Part shown: piece after piece, positions 51,209 through 59,758 of the stretch
Layout of the letters: the number at the start of each line of letters is the position of its first letter
Numbering within the stretch: the first letter of the stretch is position 1
Source: an uncultured Lachnospiraceae bacterium
GTDB lineage: Bacteria > Bacillota > Clostridia > Lachnospirales > Lachnospiraceae
Direction of reading: 5' to 3'
NCBI GenBank assembly: GCA_910588285.1
Contig: CAJUQB010000006.1
Coordinates: 1-64,000 of the forward strand
Length of the DNA stretch: 64,000 bases
Position numbers and translations under genes: made by a program
Notes under the pieces: model-generated
Told to the model about the DNA's origin: nothing
What the model saw: the letters and a program-made list of their open reading frames with translations, nothing else
Database searches by the model: none

Positions 51209-52204
51209 ATGAGCGAGGCAAAAGAAAAATCCAATACAAAATCAGGCGCAAGGGCAAGCCTTGGCGGCATCAGCAAATATGCGCCCCTGATGGGTCTGGT
51301 GCTGGTGGTCATTATTTTCACAGCCCTGACAGGCGGAAAGCTGTTGTCAGTGACCAATCTGCAGAATATGGCCAATCAGGTGATGGTGACAGCCCTGGTG
51401 GCCATCGGAGCCGTTTTTGTATACGGCGTGGGCAATTTTGACATGTCCCTGGGCGGGGCGGTCCTGTTCTCGGCAGTGCTGGGAGCCATGGCAGGGGTGA
51501 AAACAGGAAGCATTGTGGTGACATTTTTGGTCTGTGTGGCAGTGTCTGCGGCCATTGCCCTGATCAAGGGAATATTTTCCGCTTACATCGAGGTGCCCTT
51601 TTTTATCTTCACCATTGTGCTGGGCTCCGTGATTTCCTCTGTGGTACTGGTGATTATGGGAAGCGAGACCACCATTTATCTGAAGGATGCGGTGCGGGAG
51701 ATCCCAAGCTTTAACTTTACCCAGATGACAGTAATTAATGTGGTATTCCTGGTGATCTATTTCCTGGTGTGCCTGTTCCTGTTCAATTATACGCCTGTGG
51801 GAAGCAAGACCAGGATGATGGGCGGCAATAAGGTGTCGGCCAAGCAGTCCGGGATCAATGACAAGAAGATGCATATCCTTACCTTTGTGATCAGCGCCAT
51901 CGGCGTGGCCCTGGCAGCCTTTATCCTGATTATCCGTACCAGGACCATTGGTTCCCAGACTGCGGGCAGCGTAGGAACAGATGTGCTGATTGCCCTGGTG
52001 GTGGGCGGCATGCCCATTTCCGGCGGACCCAAGTCCAAGATCAGCGCAGGCCTGGTAGGGGCATTGACCGTGGTGGTGTTAAACAGCGGACTTACCATGG
52101 TGGGACTGTCCACCGCGCTGATCCAGGCAATCCGAGGCATTGTATTTATTGTAGTCGTATTGGTTTCCAGCTTCAGCTACCGCGGGAAGCTGCTGCCAAG
52201 ATAA
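51209..52204 (+). CDS. Sugar ABC transporter permease, RbsC type (331 aa)
   Basis: Eight or more TM helices of the BPD_transp_2 class, with the typical VYGVGNFDMSLGGAVLFSAV near residue 70 and VGGMPISGGPKSKIS late. It forms a heteromeric membrane channel with the second permease at 53602. GAAGGCGGTG precedes the start; the operon lies 15 bases after the ATPase. Confidence 0.9.
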   Translation: MSEAKEKSNTKSGARASLGGISKYAPLMGLVLVVIIFTALTGGKLLSVTNLQNMANQVMVTALVAIGAVFVYGVGNFDMSLGGAVLFSAVLGAMAGVKTGSIVVTFLVCVAVSAAIALIKGIFSAYIEVPFFIFTIVLGSVISSVVLVIMGSETTIYLKDAVREIPSFNFTQMTVINVVFLVIYFLVCLFLFNYTPVGSKTRMMGGNKVSAKQSGINDKKMHILTFVISAIGVALAAFILIIRTRTIGSQTAGSVGTDVLIALVVGGMPISGGPKSKISAGLVGALTVVVLNSGLTMVGLSTALIQAIRGIVFIVVVLVSSFSYRGKLLPR

Positions 52205-52279
52205 GAAAAAATGGCAAAAACAAGATAAGAATCCCCAAGCGGGTGCTTATAGAAACAAAATTTTAAGGAGGAAAAAAAC

Positions 52280-53560
52280 ATGAAAAAGAAAGTTTTAGCA
52301 ATGTTCCTTGCAGCAGCTATGGTGGTCTCCATGGCAGCCTGCGGATCGGACGACAGCGGGGCAAATCAGGGCAGCGATACCCAGCAGGGTGACGACGCCC
52401 AGGAGCCGGCGGGGGATGATGCCCAGGAACCGGCAGGAGACGATGCCCAGGAGCCGGCAGGAGACGACGCCCAGGAGCCGGCGGAGAACGGCGGGGCCGC
52501 AAATGTAACACTGGACGGTTCCTGGCCCGAGGAGACCGTGAAGATTGGTTTTGTGGGGTATGACCAGGCCAGCGAGCAGCAGCAGGCGATCACCAATTAT
52601 TTTGACTATCTCTGTGAGAACTTCAATATGGAGATTATGTATTCCGAGGATCTGACAGATGCCCAGAGCGAGCTTGATTTTATCGGCTCCTGTGCAGCAG
52701 CAGGCTGCAAGGCTGTGATTGGTTACTACAATGAGGCAAAGGAGCAGTCCGCCATTACCTGTGCAGATTATGAGATGTACTACTGGGGCGGCTTCGGCGG
52801 CGATGAGGATTCTGTGGCAGCAGCCGTAGAGGGAGCCGGAGAGTATTACCTGGGCGGCTATACCCTTGGAGAGGCAGAGTATGAGGCCGGACGTTCCATG
52901 GCCAAGGCTCTGGCAGAGCAGGGCTGCGAGAAGGTGGTTCTTTGCTCCGGCGGCGCAGCTATGGGTGTTCCCATGTTCATAAGCCGGAAGCAGGGCTTTG
53001 AGGATGGTGTGAAGGAAGCCGTAGAAGGCGGCGCTACGATGGAGATTGTCTACGAAGTGGAAGGCTGGCCGGGAACAGATGCCTTTACGGCAGCCCAGAC
53101 CTCTGTGATGGATATGGAGATTGATGCCATTGCTTCTACCTTTGACGTAGCAATGTGGTTCCAGCTTGTGATGGAGTCCGGCAAGGCTGATACCCTGAAG
53201 CTTGCCTGCATCGGTGAGGTCAGCGATACGTATCATGATTTCTTTAACAGTGGGCTGGTATCTGTAATCGTATATGATAATGAGGAAACCTGCTTTGGCA
53301 ATGCGATTCCTTTGATTTTAAATGCAGTAAGCGGAACCAAGCTGGTGGATGAGAATGGCAATGGCTTCCTGTTCCCCGTTGAGCGCTGGACCATCACCAC
53401 TCCGGAACAGTACAATGCAGTATATGATCTGCACGATGCCGGCAACTGGGTAGTTACGGCCGAGGATATCGCCAATCTGATTGTTGCCTTCAACCCGGAT
53501 GCAACTACAGATACCTTTAAGGAGTTCTACGGAGCCTTTACCATTGATTCCGTAAGGTAA
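52280..53560 (+). CDS. Sugar-binding lipoprotein of the ABC transporter (426 aa)
   Basis: Lipoprotein signal peptide with lipobox MAAC, a linker made of four exact DDAQEPAG repeats (52391-52486), then a Peripla_BP_4-type binding fold (VKIGFVGYDQASEQQQAITN, ELDFIGSCAAAGCKAVIGYY, GTDAFTAAQTSVMDME). It lies between the two permease genes. AAGGAGG precedes the start. A clear homologue is at 62405. Which sugar it binds cannot be told; the GH78 gene downstream suggests a rhamnosylated compound. Confidence 0.9.
   Translation: MKKKVLAMFLAAAMVVSMAACGSDDSGANQGSDTQQGDDAQEPAGDDAQEPAGDDAQEPAGDDAQEPAENGGAANVTLDGSWPEETVKIGFVGYDQASEQQQAITNYFDYLCENFNMEIMYSEDLTDAQSELDFIGSCAAAGCKAVIGYYNEAKEQSAITCADYEMYYWGGFGGDEDSVAAAVEGAGEYYLGGYTLGEAEYEAGRSMAKALAEQGCEKVVLCSGGAAMGVPMFISRKQGFEDGVKEAVEGGATMEIVYEVEGWPGTDAFTAAQTSVMDMEIDAIASTFDVAMWFQLVMESGKADTLKLACIGEVSDTYHDFFNSGLVSVIVYDNEETCFGNAIPLILNAVSGTKLVDENGNGFLFPVERWTITTPEQYNAVYDLHDAGNWVVTAEDIANLIVAFNPDATTDTFKEFYGAFTIDSVR
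52391..52486 (+). repeat. Four 24-bp tandem repeats encoding DDAQEPAG
   Basis: Units vary at third codon positions (GACGACGCC, GATGATGCC, GACGATGCC) but encode the same eight residues. They make a flexible acidic linker after the lipid-anchored Cys. Copy number might vary between strains. Confidence 0.9.
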
Positions 53561-53601
53561 GCAGGGATAACAAAAATATGTAAGAATAAGAGGTTATGAT
53601 T

Positions 53602-54591
53602 ATGAAGAGAATCCTGAAAAATATTGGAATGACAATCGCAATACCGGTACTGGTCTATGTATTTTTCCTGATTGTATGTAACCTGTTCGGCTCCCCGGGG
53701 TTTGGCGTGGGGTCGGATCTGTCCACCATTTTGTATACGACCCTGTATACGGGAATGATCGCGCTGGCCATGTCCTACAACCTGACCTGCGGGCGGTTTG
53801 ACTTCTCGGTGGGCTCCACCATTGTTCTGGCAGCTATTTTGGGCGGGAATATTGTGAAGGAGAATAAGCTTGGGCCTCTGGCGCTGCTTCTGATCATTGT
53901 GCTCATTGCAGCAGTACTGGGATTGATCTCCGGATTGGCTTACGTGGCCTTAAAGATTCCGCCCATGGTGGTATCCATTGGTATTGCCATGGTGTATGAG
54001 GCAGCAGGCCTGATGTTTAACCGGGCGAAGGGAATCAAGATGATCGGTAATTCCGCCCTGGTATTTTCCAAGCCGCCCTACAGCATTTTAATTGCAGGCG
54101 CAGCGATCCTGGCGCTGGTCTTCCTCTATAACTTCACCAGCTTTGGCTTCCAGTGGAAAATGCTCCGCTCCGGCCAGAAGATTGCGGTGGATATCGGAGT
54201 GAATGAGAAGCTGAATGCAGTGATCTGCTATGTGATTGCAGGCGTGCTGCTGGGAATTGCAGCAGTGATGTATTTAAGCAAGTTTGGAACCGTGGCGCCG
54301 GAAATCGGCCTTTCCAGCTCCTCCTTCTTCATGTCGGCCTTCCTGCCATTATTTATTGGCGGCGCCATTGAGAAGTATTCCGATAAAAATATCGGCGTGC
54401 TGATGGGAGCTCTGGCTCAGGCAATGATTACCTCCGGTTTCGGGAAGCTTGGTTTTTCCTCTTCCCTCCAGACCGTGTTAAATGGTGTGATCGTTATGGC
54501 ATTTTTGGTATACACCTCCAACAGCTATAAGCTGGTGCTTCACAAGCTTCATAAGGAGAAGCTGTCAAGGGCGTTGGCTGCATCCAAATAA
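53602..54591 (+). CDS. Sugar ABC transporter permease 2, RbsC type (329 aa)
   Basis: TM helices with ALAMSYNLTCGRFDFSVGST and VMYLSKFGTVAPEIGLSSSS fit the second permease of ribose-type systems. AAGAGG precedes it, and an in-frame ATG at 53596 is also possible. The operon is ATPase, permease, lipoprotein, permease; the next gene after a terminator is the GH78 enzyme. Confidence 0.9.
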   Translation: MKRILKNIGMTIAIPVLVYVFFLIVCNLFGSPGFGVGSDLSTILYTTLYTGMIALAMSYNLTCGRFDFSVGSTIVLAAILGGNIVKENKLGPLALLLIIVLIAAVLGLISGLAYVALKIPPMVVSIGIAMVYEAAGLMFNRAKGIKMIGNSALVFSKPPYSILIAGAAILALVFLYNFTSFGFQWKMLRSGQKIAVDIGVNEKLNAVICYVIAGVLLGIAAVMYLSKFGTVAPEIGLSSSSFFMSAFLPLFIGGAIEKYSDKNIGVLMGALAQAMITSGFGKLGFSSSLQTVLNGVIVMAFLVYTSNSYKLVLHKLHKEKLSRALAASK

Positions 54592-54628
54592 ACCGGAATC
54601 TTCCATCAGGAAATCATAATCATGAAAA

Positions 54629-54672
54629 CAAAAAAGCGGCAGCTGCACATGCTGTGTGGCTGCTCTTTTTAT
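54629..54672 (+). terminator. Terminator after the transporter operon
   Basis: AAAAAAGCGGCAGC pairs with GCTGCTCTTTTT around a 15-base loop. A run of T follows. Confidence 0.65.
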
Positions 54673-54794
54673 AGGATAAAATGGGGAAAAAACAGTGGCA
54701 GCAGCATTTTATTCTATAAAAAGGGCAGAAAAACAGAACATTTAAAAAAGCAGAAAAACAGAATTATAGAACATTATAGGAAGGAGTGGGGAGG

Positions 54795-57176
54795 ATGCAG
54801 GGATTTCAGACATGGATTTCCAACCAGACAGCAAAACCCTTTTATGCAAGAAAAGCGTTTACCATGAAGAAGGATATTTCAGAGGCCAGGGCATATGTCT
54901 GTGGTCTGGGGCAGTTCCATTTTTACCTGAACGGGAAAAAGGTGGAAAACCACGAGCTGGATCCAGGGTGGACCAATTATGAGAAGCTGGTGCAGTACGT
55001 TACCTTTGATGTAAGGGAATATTTGAACCAGGGGGACAATGTGATTGGCATTGAGGTGGGGAATGGCTGGTATCATATGATGCAGGAGCGCTATTTTATG
55101 ACCATGCCGCCCAAGAGGCCGGAATTTTCCTTCCTGCCGCCCAATCCCAACCCCTATCAGCCCTTTGCCAGATATCTGGCCCTTGGGTTTTTACTGGAGA
55201 TAGATTATAGGGACGGGAGCCGGGAGGAGATAGGATCGGACTGCAGCTGGAAAGTATGCCCCCACCATGTCGTCATGTCCAATGTATACGGTTCCGAGAT
55301 CATAGACGGAAGGCTGAAGCAGGAGGGCTTTTCCTGCGCAGGCTATAATGCCTCCGGCTGGCAGCAGGCCGCGGAGCTTGGGGCAGAGGACTGTCCCAAG
55401 GGCCGTCTGATGAACCAGTATCAGCCGCCGGTGACAGTAAAGCGCACCTATGAAGCAGTGCATCTGCATTCCGTGAATGGCCGGGAAATCTATGATTTTA
55501 CCCAGAATATGTCAGCCATCCTGGAATTTGAGGTAAAGGGGAAAAGGGGCCATGCCATCCATCTCTATCCGGCGGAAAAGCTGGCGGCCAATGGGGACGT
55601 GGATCAAATGGCCAAGGGATGGACCCCTGTTGATGTATGTGTCACCTATATCATCGGAGCGGATGATGTGTGGGAGAAATGCCGCATGAGGTTCACGTAT
55701 ATTGGGGGAAGATATCTTGCGGTGGAGGGCGCTGCGCCTTATGGAGAGACCCGGAATCATACCGGCGGGCCGGAGGAAGCAGATGGAACAAATGAAGCCC
55801 AGGGGGCGGTGATCCGAAGCCTTAGGGCAGACTACATAACCTCCTCCGTGAAGGATACCGGAAGCTTTTCCTGTGACGACAGGCGTCTGGAGCAGATTTA
55901 TGAGCTGGTGCAGAGGGCAGTGGAATCCAACCTGAACAGCGTGCATACGGACTGCCCAACCATTGAGCGCTATGCATGGCAGGAGCCCAATCATTTGATG
56001 GCCCCGGCAATCATGTTTATGAAGGATGTGAGCGTCCTCTGGGATAAGATTCTCCTGGATCTGCGGGTAGACCAGTGCAGCGCAGATACCTGCTTTCATG
56101 GTGCAGATGGGGAGAAATTCTATCCCGGGGAGGGGATGGTGCCCTCCCAGGCTCCCTGCTATGAGTACAATGTGCTGCCGGCGCCTATGGGAAGCTTTTT
56201 TGACACCATTGCCTGGGGAAGCGCCTGCATCCTGGCCCCCTACTGGCATTATCTCTACTATGGCGACAGGAGGATTCTGGAGGACAATTACGATACAGGC
56301 ATGAGATATCTGAATTATCTCAAGACCAGGGTCACGGAGGATGGGTTCATCAGCCATGGCCTGGGGGACTGGGGGACGCCGGATCCTGAGGGCTTTGCCC
56401 GGGAAAATGTGGAGACAGCCTTCCTGTATGCAGATACCGTTACCCTGGCAAAGGCTGCCATTGTTCTGGGGCATTATGACGATATGGTGGAGCTGGAGGA
56501 TTATGCCAGGGAAATCAGGGATCATTATAACGAAAAGCTGATGGTAAAGCATCCCACCGAAGGGTTTTGGTGCTACCGGGCCTGGGATCATCCGGATGAT
56601 ATCTACCTGACCCAGGCCAGCCAGGCGATGCCTCTGTATTGGGGCCTGGTGCCGGACGACAGGCGGGCGGACGTGGAGAGAGCCTTCGCCTGGGTGCTGG
56701 ATCGTGACAACACCTTTGTCAGCGGCGAGATCGGCCTGCCTTATATCATTCAGACAATGGCAGACTGCGGGATGCAGGACCGTATCGCTGAGTTTATCCT
56801 GCGGGAGCAGCACCCCAGCTATTATGCCTTTGTACTGGCTGGGGAGACCACCCTGGGCGAATATTGGGAGGACAATCCCCGCAGCCATAACCATGACATG
56901 ATGGGCCACATTGTGGAATGGTTCTACAATGGAATCGGCGGGATCCGGCCAATAAAGCCAGGCTTTGAACAGATGGAGCTCTGCCCCTACCTGCCCAAAA
57001 CGGCAAAGGAATGTACTGTAAGCTATGATTCCGTGAAGGGAAGGATCCTGGTTCACATCAAGGAGGAAGGGGAGCGGATTCTGGTGGATACAGAGATACC
57101 TGCAGGGGTTACCTGCAGGTATGACGACCGGTATCTGCGAAAGAGATGCGGACAGGTGGTATGGAACAAGGGCTAA
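54795..57176 (+). CDS. GH78 alpha-L-rhamnosidase (793 aa)
   Basis: An N-terminal beta-sandwich carbohydrate-binding part (residues about 30-310, CGLGQFHFYLNGKKVENHEL and GIEVGNGWYHMM) and a six-hairpin catalytic barrel (about 360-720) with HTDCPTIERYAWQEPNH. The usual GH78 motif after DCPxxER (GW and an Asp) is changed to AWQEPN, while GETTLGEYW keeps the distal Glu. It removes terminal rhamnose from glycosides, probably in the cytoplasm since no signal peptide is seen. AAGGAGTGGGGAGG supports 54795. Confidence 0.9.
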   Translation: MQGFQTWISNQTAKPFYARKAFTMKKDISEARAYVCGLGQFHFYLNGKKVENHELDPGWTNYEKLVQYVTFDVREYLNQGDNVIGIEVGNGWYHMMQERYFMTMPPKRPEFSFLPPNPNPYQPFARYLALGFLLEIDYRDGSREEIGSDCSWKVCPHHVVMSNVYGSEIIDGRLKQEGFSCAGYNASGWQQAAELGAEDCPKGRLMNQYQPPVTVKRTYEAVHLHSVNGREIYDFTQNMSAILEFEVKGKRGHAIHLYPAEKLAANGDVDQMAKGWTPVDVCVTYIIGADDVWEKCRMRFTYIGGRYLAVEGAAPYGETRNHTGGPEEADGTNEAQGAVIRSLRADYITSSVKDTGSFSCDDRRLEQIYELVQRAVESNLNSVHTDCPTIERYAWQEPNHLMAPAIMFMKDVSVLWDKILLDLRVDQCSADTCFHGADGEKFYPGEGMVPSQAPCYEYNVLPAPMGSFFDTIAWGSACILAPYWHYLYYGDRRILEDNYDTGMRYLNYLKTRVTEDGFISHGLGDWGTPDPEGFARENVETAFLYADTVTLAKAAIVLGHYDDMVELEDYAREIRDHYNEKLMVKHPTEGFWCYRAWDHPDDIYLTQASQAMPLYWGLVPDDRRADVERAFAWVLDRDNTFVSGEIGLPYIIQTMADCGMQDRIAEFILREQHPSYYAFVLAGETTLGEYWEDNPRSHNHDMMGHIVEWFYNGIGGIRPIKPGFEQMELCPYLPKTAKECTVSYDSVKGRILVHIKEEGERILVDTEIPAGVTCRYDDRYLRKRCGQVVWNKG

Positions 57177-57952
57177 TTCTTGTGGCTTTTCCGATTTAGC
57201 TCAGCGATCCGCTCAGTAAAGGATAGTTTGTTTTTCCTTCGATGGAGCTGTTCGGTAAACCTTCTGGAATATGCAATATAAATGCAGAACACATAGGGCA
57301 TGCCCAGATTTGTCTCCAGCAGGGAATTCACCAGCAGGGGCAGAAGCTTTGCCTCTAAGGTATCAAAGCCGGCGCTTCGGATGCCGCCAAGGAGCAGCCC
57401 GGCCTCCCAGCCCAGCTGAACCAGGATGCCGATCAGCAAAAGACGGAGGATGGGAATCTGCCGGCTTGGCTCCTTCTGGTAGAGATTATACAGGATTACA
57501 CCCAAATATCCCACAAAGAGAATGATTGCCATATATCCATGGTAGGCCCCTGTTGTGCGCTGGATCACAATGGGGGCCGCATTGCCTGCAAAGGTCTGGG
57601 TAATCAGGGGGCAGCAGAACCACCAGCCCAGGATCAGCAGGGACCATTCCTTCAGCTTCCGGTCCTTGGAGAGCCACAGCCAGATCCAGGTAAAATTGGT
57701 AAAGCCATAGCTCATGGACATCCACAGCAGCACCCAGAGCAGGCTGTGTCCCTCCGAGATGGAGCGGGAATGGAGCAGCAGGTGGAAGATGCCGTAATCC
57801 ACCAGCATGTAAACGCCTCCCATCACAAGACCCACGAGAAGGGTCATGTATTTCTTTTTCCAGAGCAACAGCAGCAGGAATACTACTAAAAATCCAATAT
57901 CAAGATACATATAAAGGGGGGCAAACTGCCTCCTGGCGATGATTTCAGTCAT
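57173..57952 (-). CDS. Unrecognised membrane protein (259 aa)
   Basis: Six or seven TM helices (YMYLDIGFLVVFLLLLLW, LVGLVMGGVYMLVDYG, GYMAIILFVGYLGVILY) and a basic C-terminal tail (LHRRKNKLSFTERIAELNRK). It overlaps the end of the GH78 gene by four bases, tail to tail. I do not recognise the family. Start ATG at 57952 has GGAGAAATT upstream. Confidence 0.55.
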   Translation of the reverse strand: MTEIIARRQFAPLYMYLDIGFLVVFLLLLLWKKKYMTLLVGLVMGGVYMLVDYGIFHLLLHSRSISEGHSLLWVLLWMSMSYGFTNFTWIWLWLSKDRKLKEWSLLILGWWFCCPLITQTFAGNAAPIVIQRTTGAYHGYMAIILFVGYLGVILYNLYQKEPSRQIPILRLLLIGILVQLGWEAGLLLGGIRSAGFDTLEAKLLPLLVNSLLETNLGMPYVFCIYIAYSRRFTEQLHRRKNKLSFTERIAELNRKSHKN

Positions 57953-58035
57953 AATTTCTCCTTATCATTTGTCCTCATGATTTTTATATATAAATGTTTT
58001 CGGCAAAGGGTTTTGAACACGCTGCAGGAAAGGCT

Positions 58036-59646
58036 CTATACGACTGCCTCAATCAGAACCTTGTCACCCAGGGTAAGCCTTTGCATACCAATTTGTTTGT
58101 TTTTGTTAAAATTAAAGCTGAGCATATAGCCCTTTTTCAGGTGGTAGTAATCCAGGTAATCGGATAATTGCTGTTCGCCCCTTGTATGATACGCATTGCC
58201 CCGCCATATTTTTAACTCAATTACAAACTGTTCTCCCATATAATCTACGATCACATCTGTTCGTTCCATATTCCGAGTTCTGGCTTCAATGTAGTAATTG
58301 CCAGTTCCGTTGATAATGGGTTTGAGATACAGAAGAAAATATCTTCTTCCGTCTTCTTCCAAAAAGGATTGTTTTTGATCACCATATAAGTCATTAAAAT
58401 GTATTACAAATTTTTCTAAAATCAATTCCATATTTAAATGGCCATTTTGAACGAACTGGCTTTTGTTCTGTACTCCGGCCAGAAACATGTTGTTTTTCTG
58501 GGCATCGAAGCCTAATAGAAAATAATTATACAGGCGCGTTTCAAAAATGCGGTTTGCAACAACAACCTCATTTCCAATTACCTTTACAAATCCAAACATG
58601 AGTGCCATCCGAATCAAATTGTCATCTGGATTATAGGCAATCCCCGTCCCCTGGAAGAGAACGATATATAGAATCTCCCTCAATGCCGGATAATCCTCCA
58701 GCTTATGGAGGAGTGATTCAAATAAGGTATTTTGTTCTGCTAGGAGCCGTTTTACTGCCTCCTGAAACCCCTCTGCTGTCCAGGCGGCGCTCTTGTCAGG
58801 GAATCCCTGGCTTCCGGCTATATGTTCATCCATCAGTTTGCATAGCTTAGATACCAGAAAGGGATAACCGGAGGTGTAATCATAGAGCAGGGCAGATATT
58901 TTTGTGATGTCCATCCCGGTATGACAGTCAGCTTCATAGTCTGATAGCATGCCGGCAATATCTGCTACAGAAAAGCTCATAGCAATGGGAAACTCTACCG
59001 CAATATTCCAGGGGCTGTTTTCCTGATGCTCCTCATTGGGGTGAAGCTTTTTCTTTAGATTTTTCACATCATACAGGCTGGCCAGGATGACGGACTGAAA
59101 GGTTGCTGTCCCAATGGAATCCCGCTCCAGGTAGTAACTGCGCAGCTGTGCCAGAAAATCCAGAAAAACCTGGTTATTGGCAGCGCTGTCTACCTCGTCA
59201 ATAATCAAAACCACTGGCTTTGGCGCAGCCTTGCATATAGAGGACAAATGCATAAACAAATGAAACAAAGAGAAGGTATGCTTGTTTTGTACAGCGGCCT
59301 GTTCCAGGGAATACAATTCCTGCTGCATATCTGCTGGAAGCGTTTGAACCTCCTGCCGCAGTTTTGACAAAATATAGTTTGCAAATGTAGTGGCAAAGAT
59401 ATTTTCATCGCCAAAGGTGTAGCCTCCCAGTGCTTGAAAGTCAAGGCTTACAACCATATAGGCATCAGCGAGACTTTTGGCCAAGGCTGCCAGGGTGGTT
59501 GTTTTCCCGTATTGTCTGGCACGGTTAATGGTAAAATAGTCGCCTTCTGCAACCATTTCGCGAATTTTTACAAGCCGTTCACTGAGATCAACCATGTAAT
59601 GCTTATGCGGTACACACAGACCGGTGATATTGAATTTCTTTTTCAT
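58036..59646 (-). CDS. AAA-ATPase-like protein with PD-(D/E)XK domain (536 aa)
   Basis: Residues 1-320 are an AAA-ATPase_like domain (nucleotide loop ARQYGKTTTLAALAKSLAD, Walker B VVLIIDEVDSA). A C-terminal PD-(D/E)XK nuclease-like domain holds DVIVDYMGEQFVIELKIWRG, with Asp and the ExK pair. Proteins of this architecture are abundant in gut Firmicutes and Bacteroides; their role is unknown. GAGGTG before 59646 supports the ATG; a GTG at 59655 is in frame. Confidence 0.85.
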   Translation of the reverse strand: MKKKFNITGLCVPHKHYMVDLSERLVKIREMVAEGDYFTINRARQYGKTTTLAALAKSLADAYMVVSLDFQALGGYTFGDENIFATTFANYILSKLRQEVQTLPADMQQELYSLEQAAVQNKHTFSLFHLFMHLSSICKAAPKPVVLIIDEVDSAANNQVFLDFLAQLRSYYLERDSIGTATFQSVILASLYDVKNLKKKLHPNEEHQENSPWNIAVEFPIAMSFSVADIAGMLSDYEADCHTGMDITKISALLYDYTSGYPFLVSKLCKLMDEHIAGSQGFPDKSAAWTAEGFQEAVKRLLAEQNTLFESLLHKLEDYPALREILYIVLFQGTGIAYNPDDNLIRMALMFGFVKVIGNEVVVANRIFETRLYNYFLLGFDAQKNNMFLAGVQNKSQFVQNGHLNMELILEKFVIHFNDLYGDQKQSFLEEDGRRYFLLYLKPIINGTGNYYIEARTRNMERTDVIVDYMGEQFVIELKIWRGNAYHTRGEQQLSDYLDYYHLKKGYMLSFNFNKNKQIGMQRLTLGDKVLIEAVV

Positions 59647-59758
59647 GGGCAGCACCTCTTTTCCTTCAGATTCCTATTATTTCTTATTACTCATCATATC
59701 ACAAAGAGTATTGCCATAGCAAGCCGCCATGTATTCTTCCACTGACTTTTACAGGATT

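Noticed and set aside
55512..57056. Long minus-strand frame of 514 codons within the GH78 gene
   Set aside because: It runs antisense to a clear GH78 enzyme, with no motif or ribosome site.
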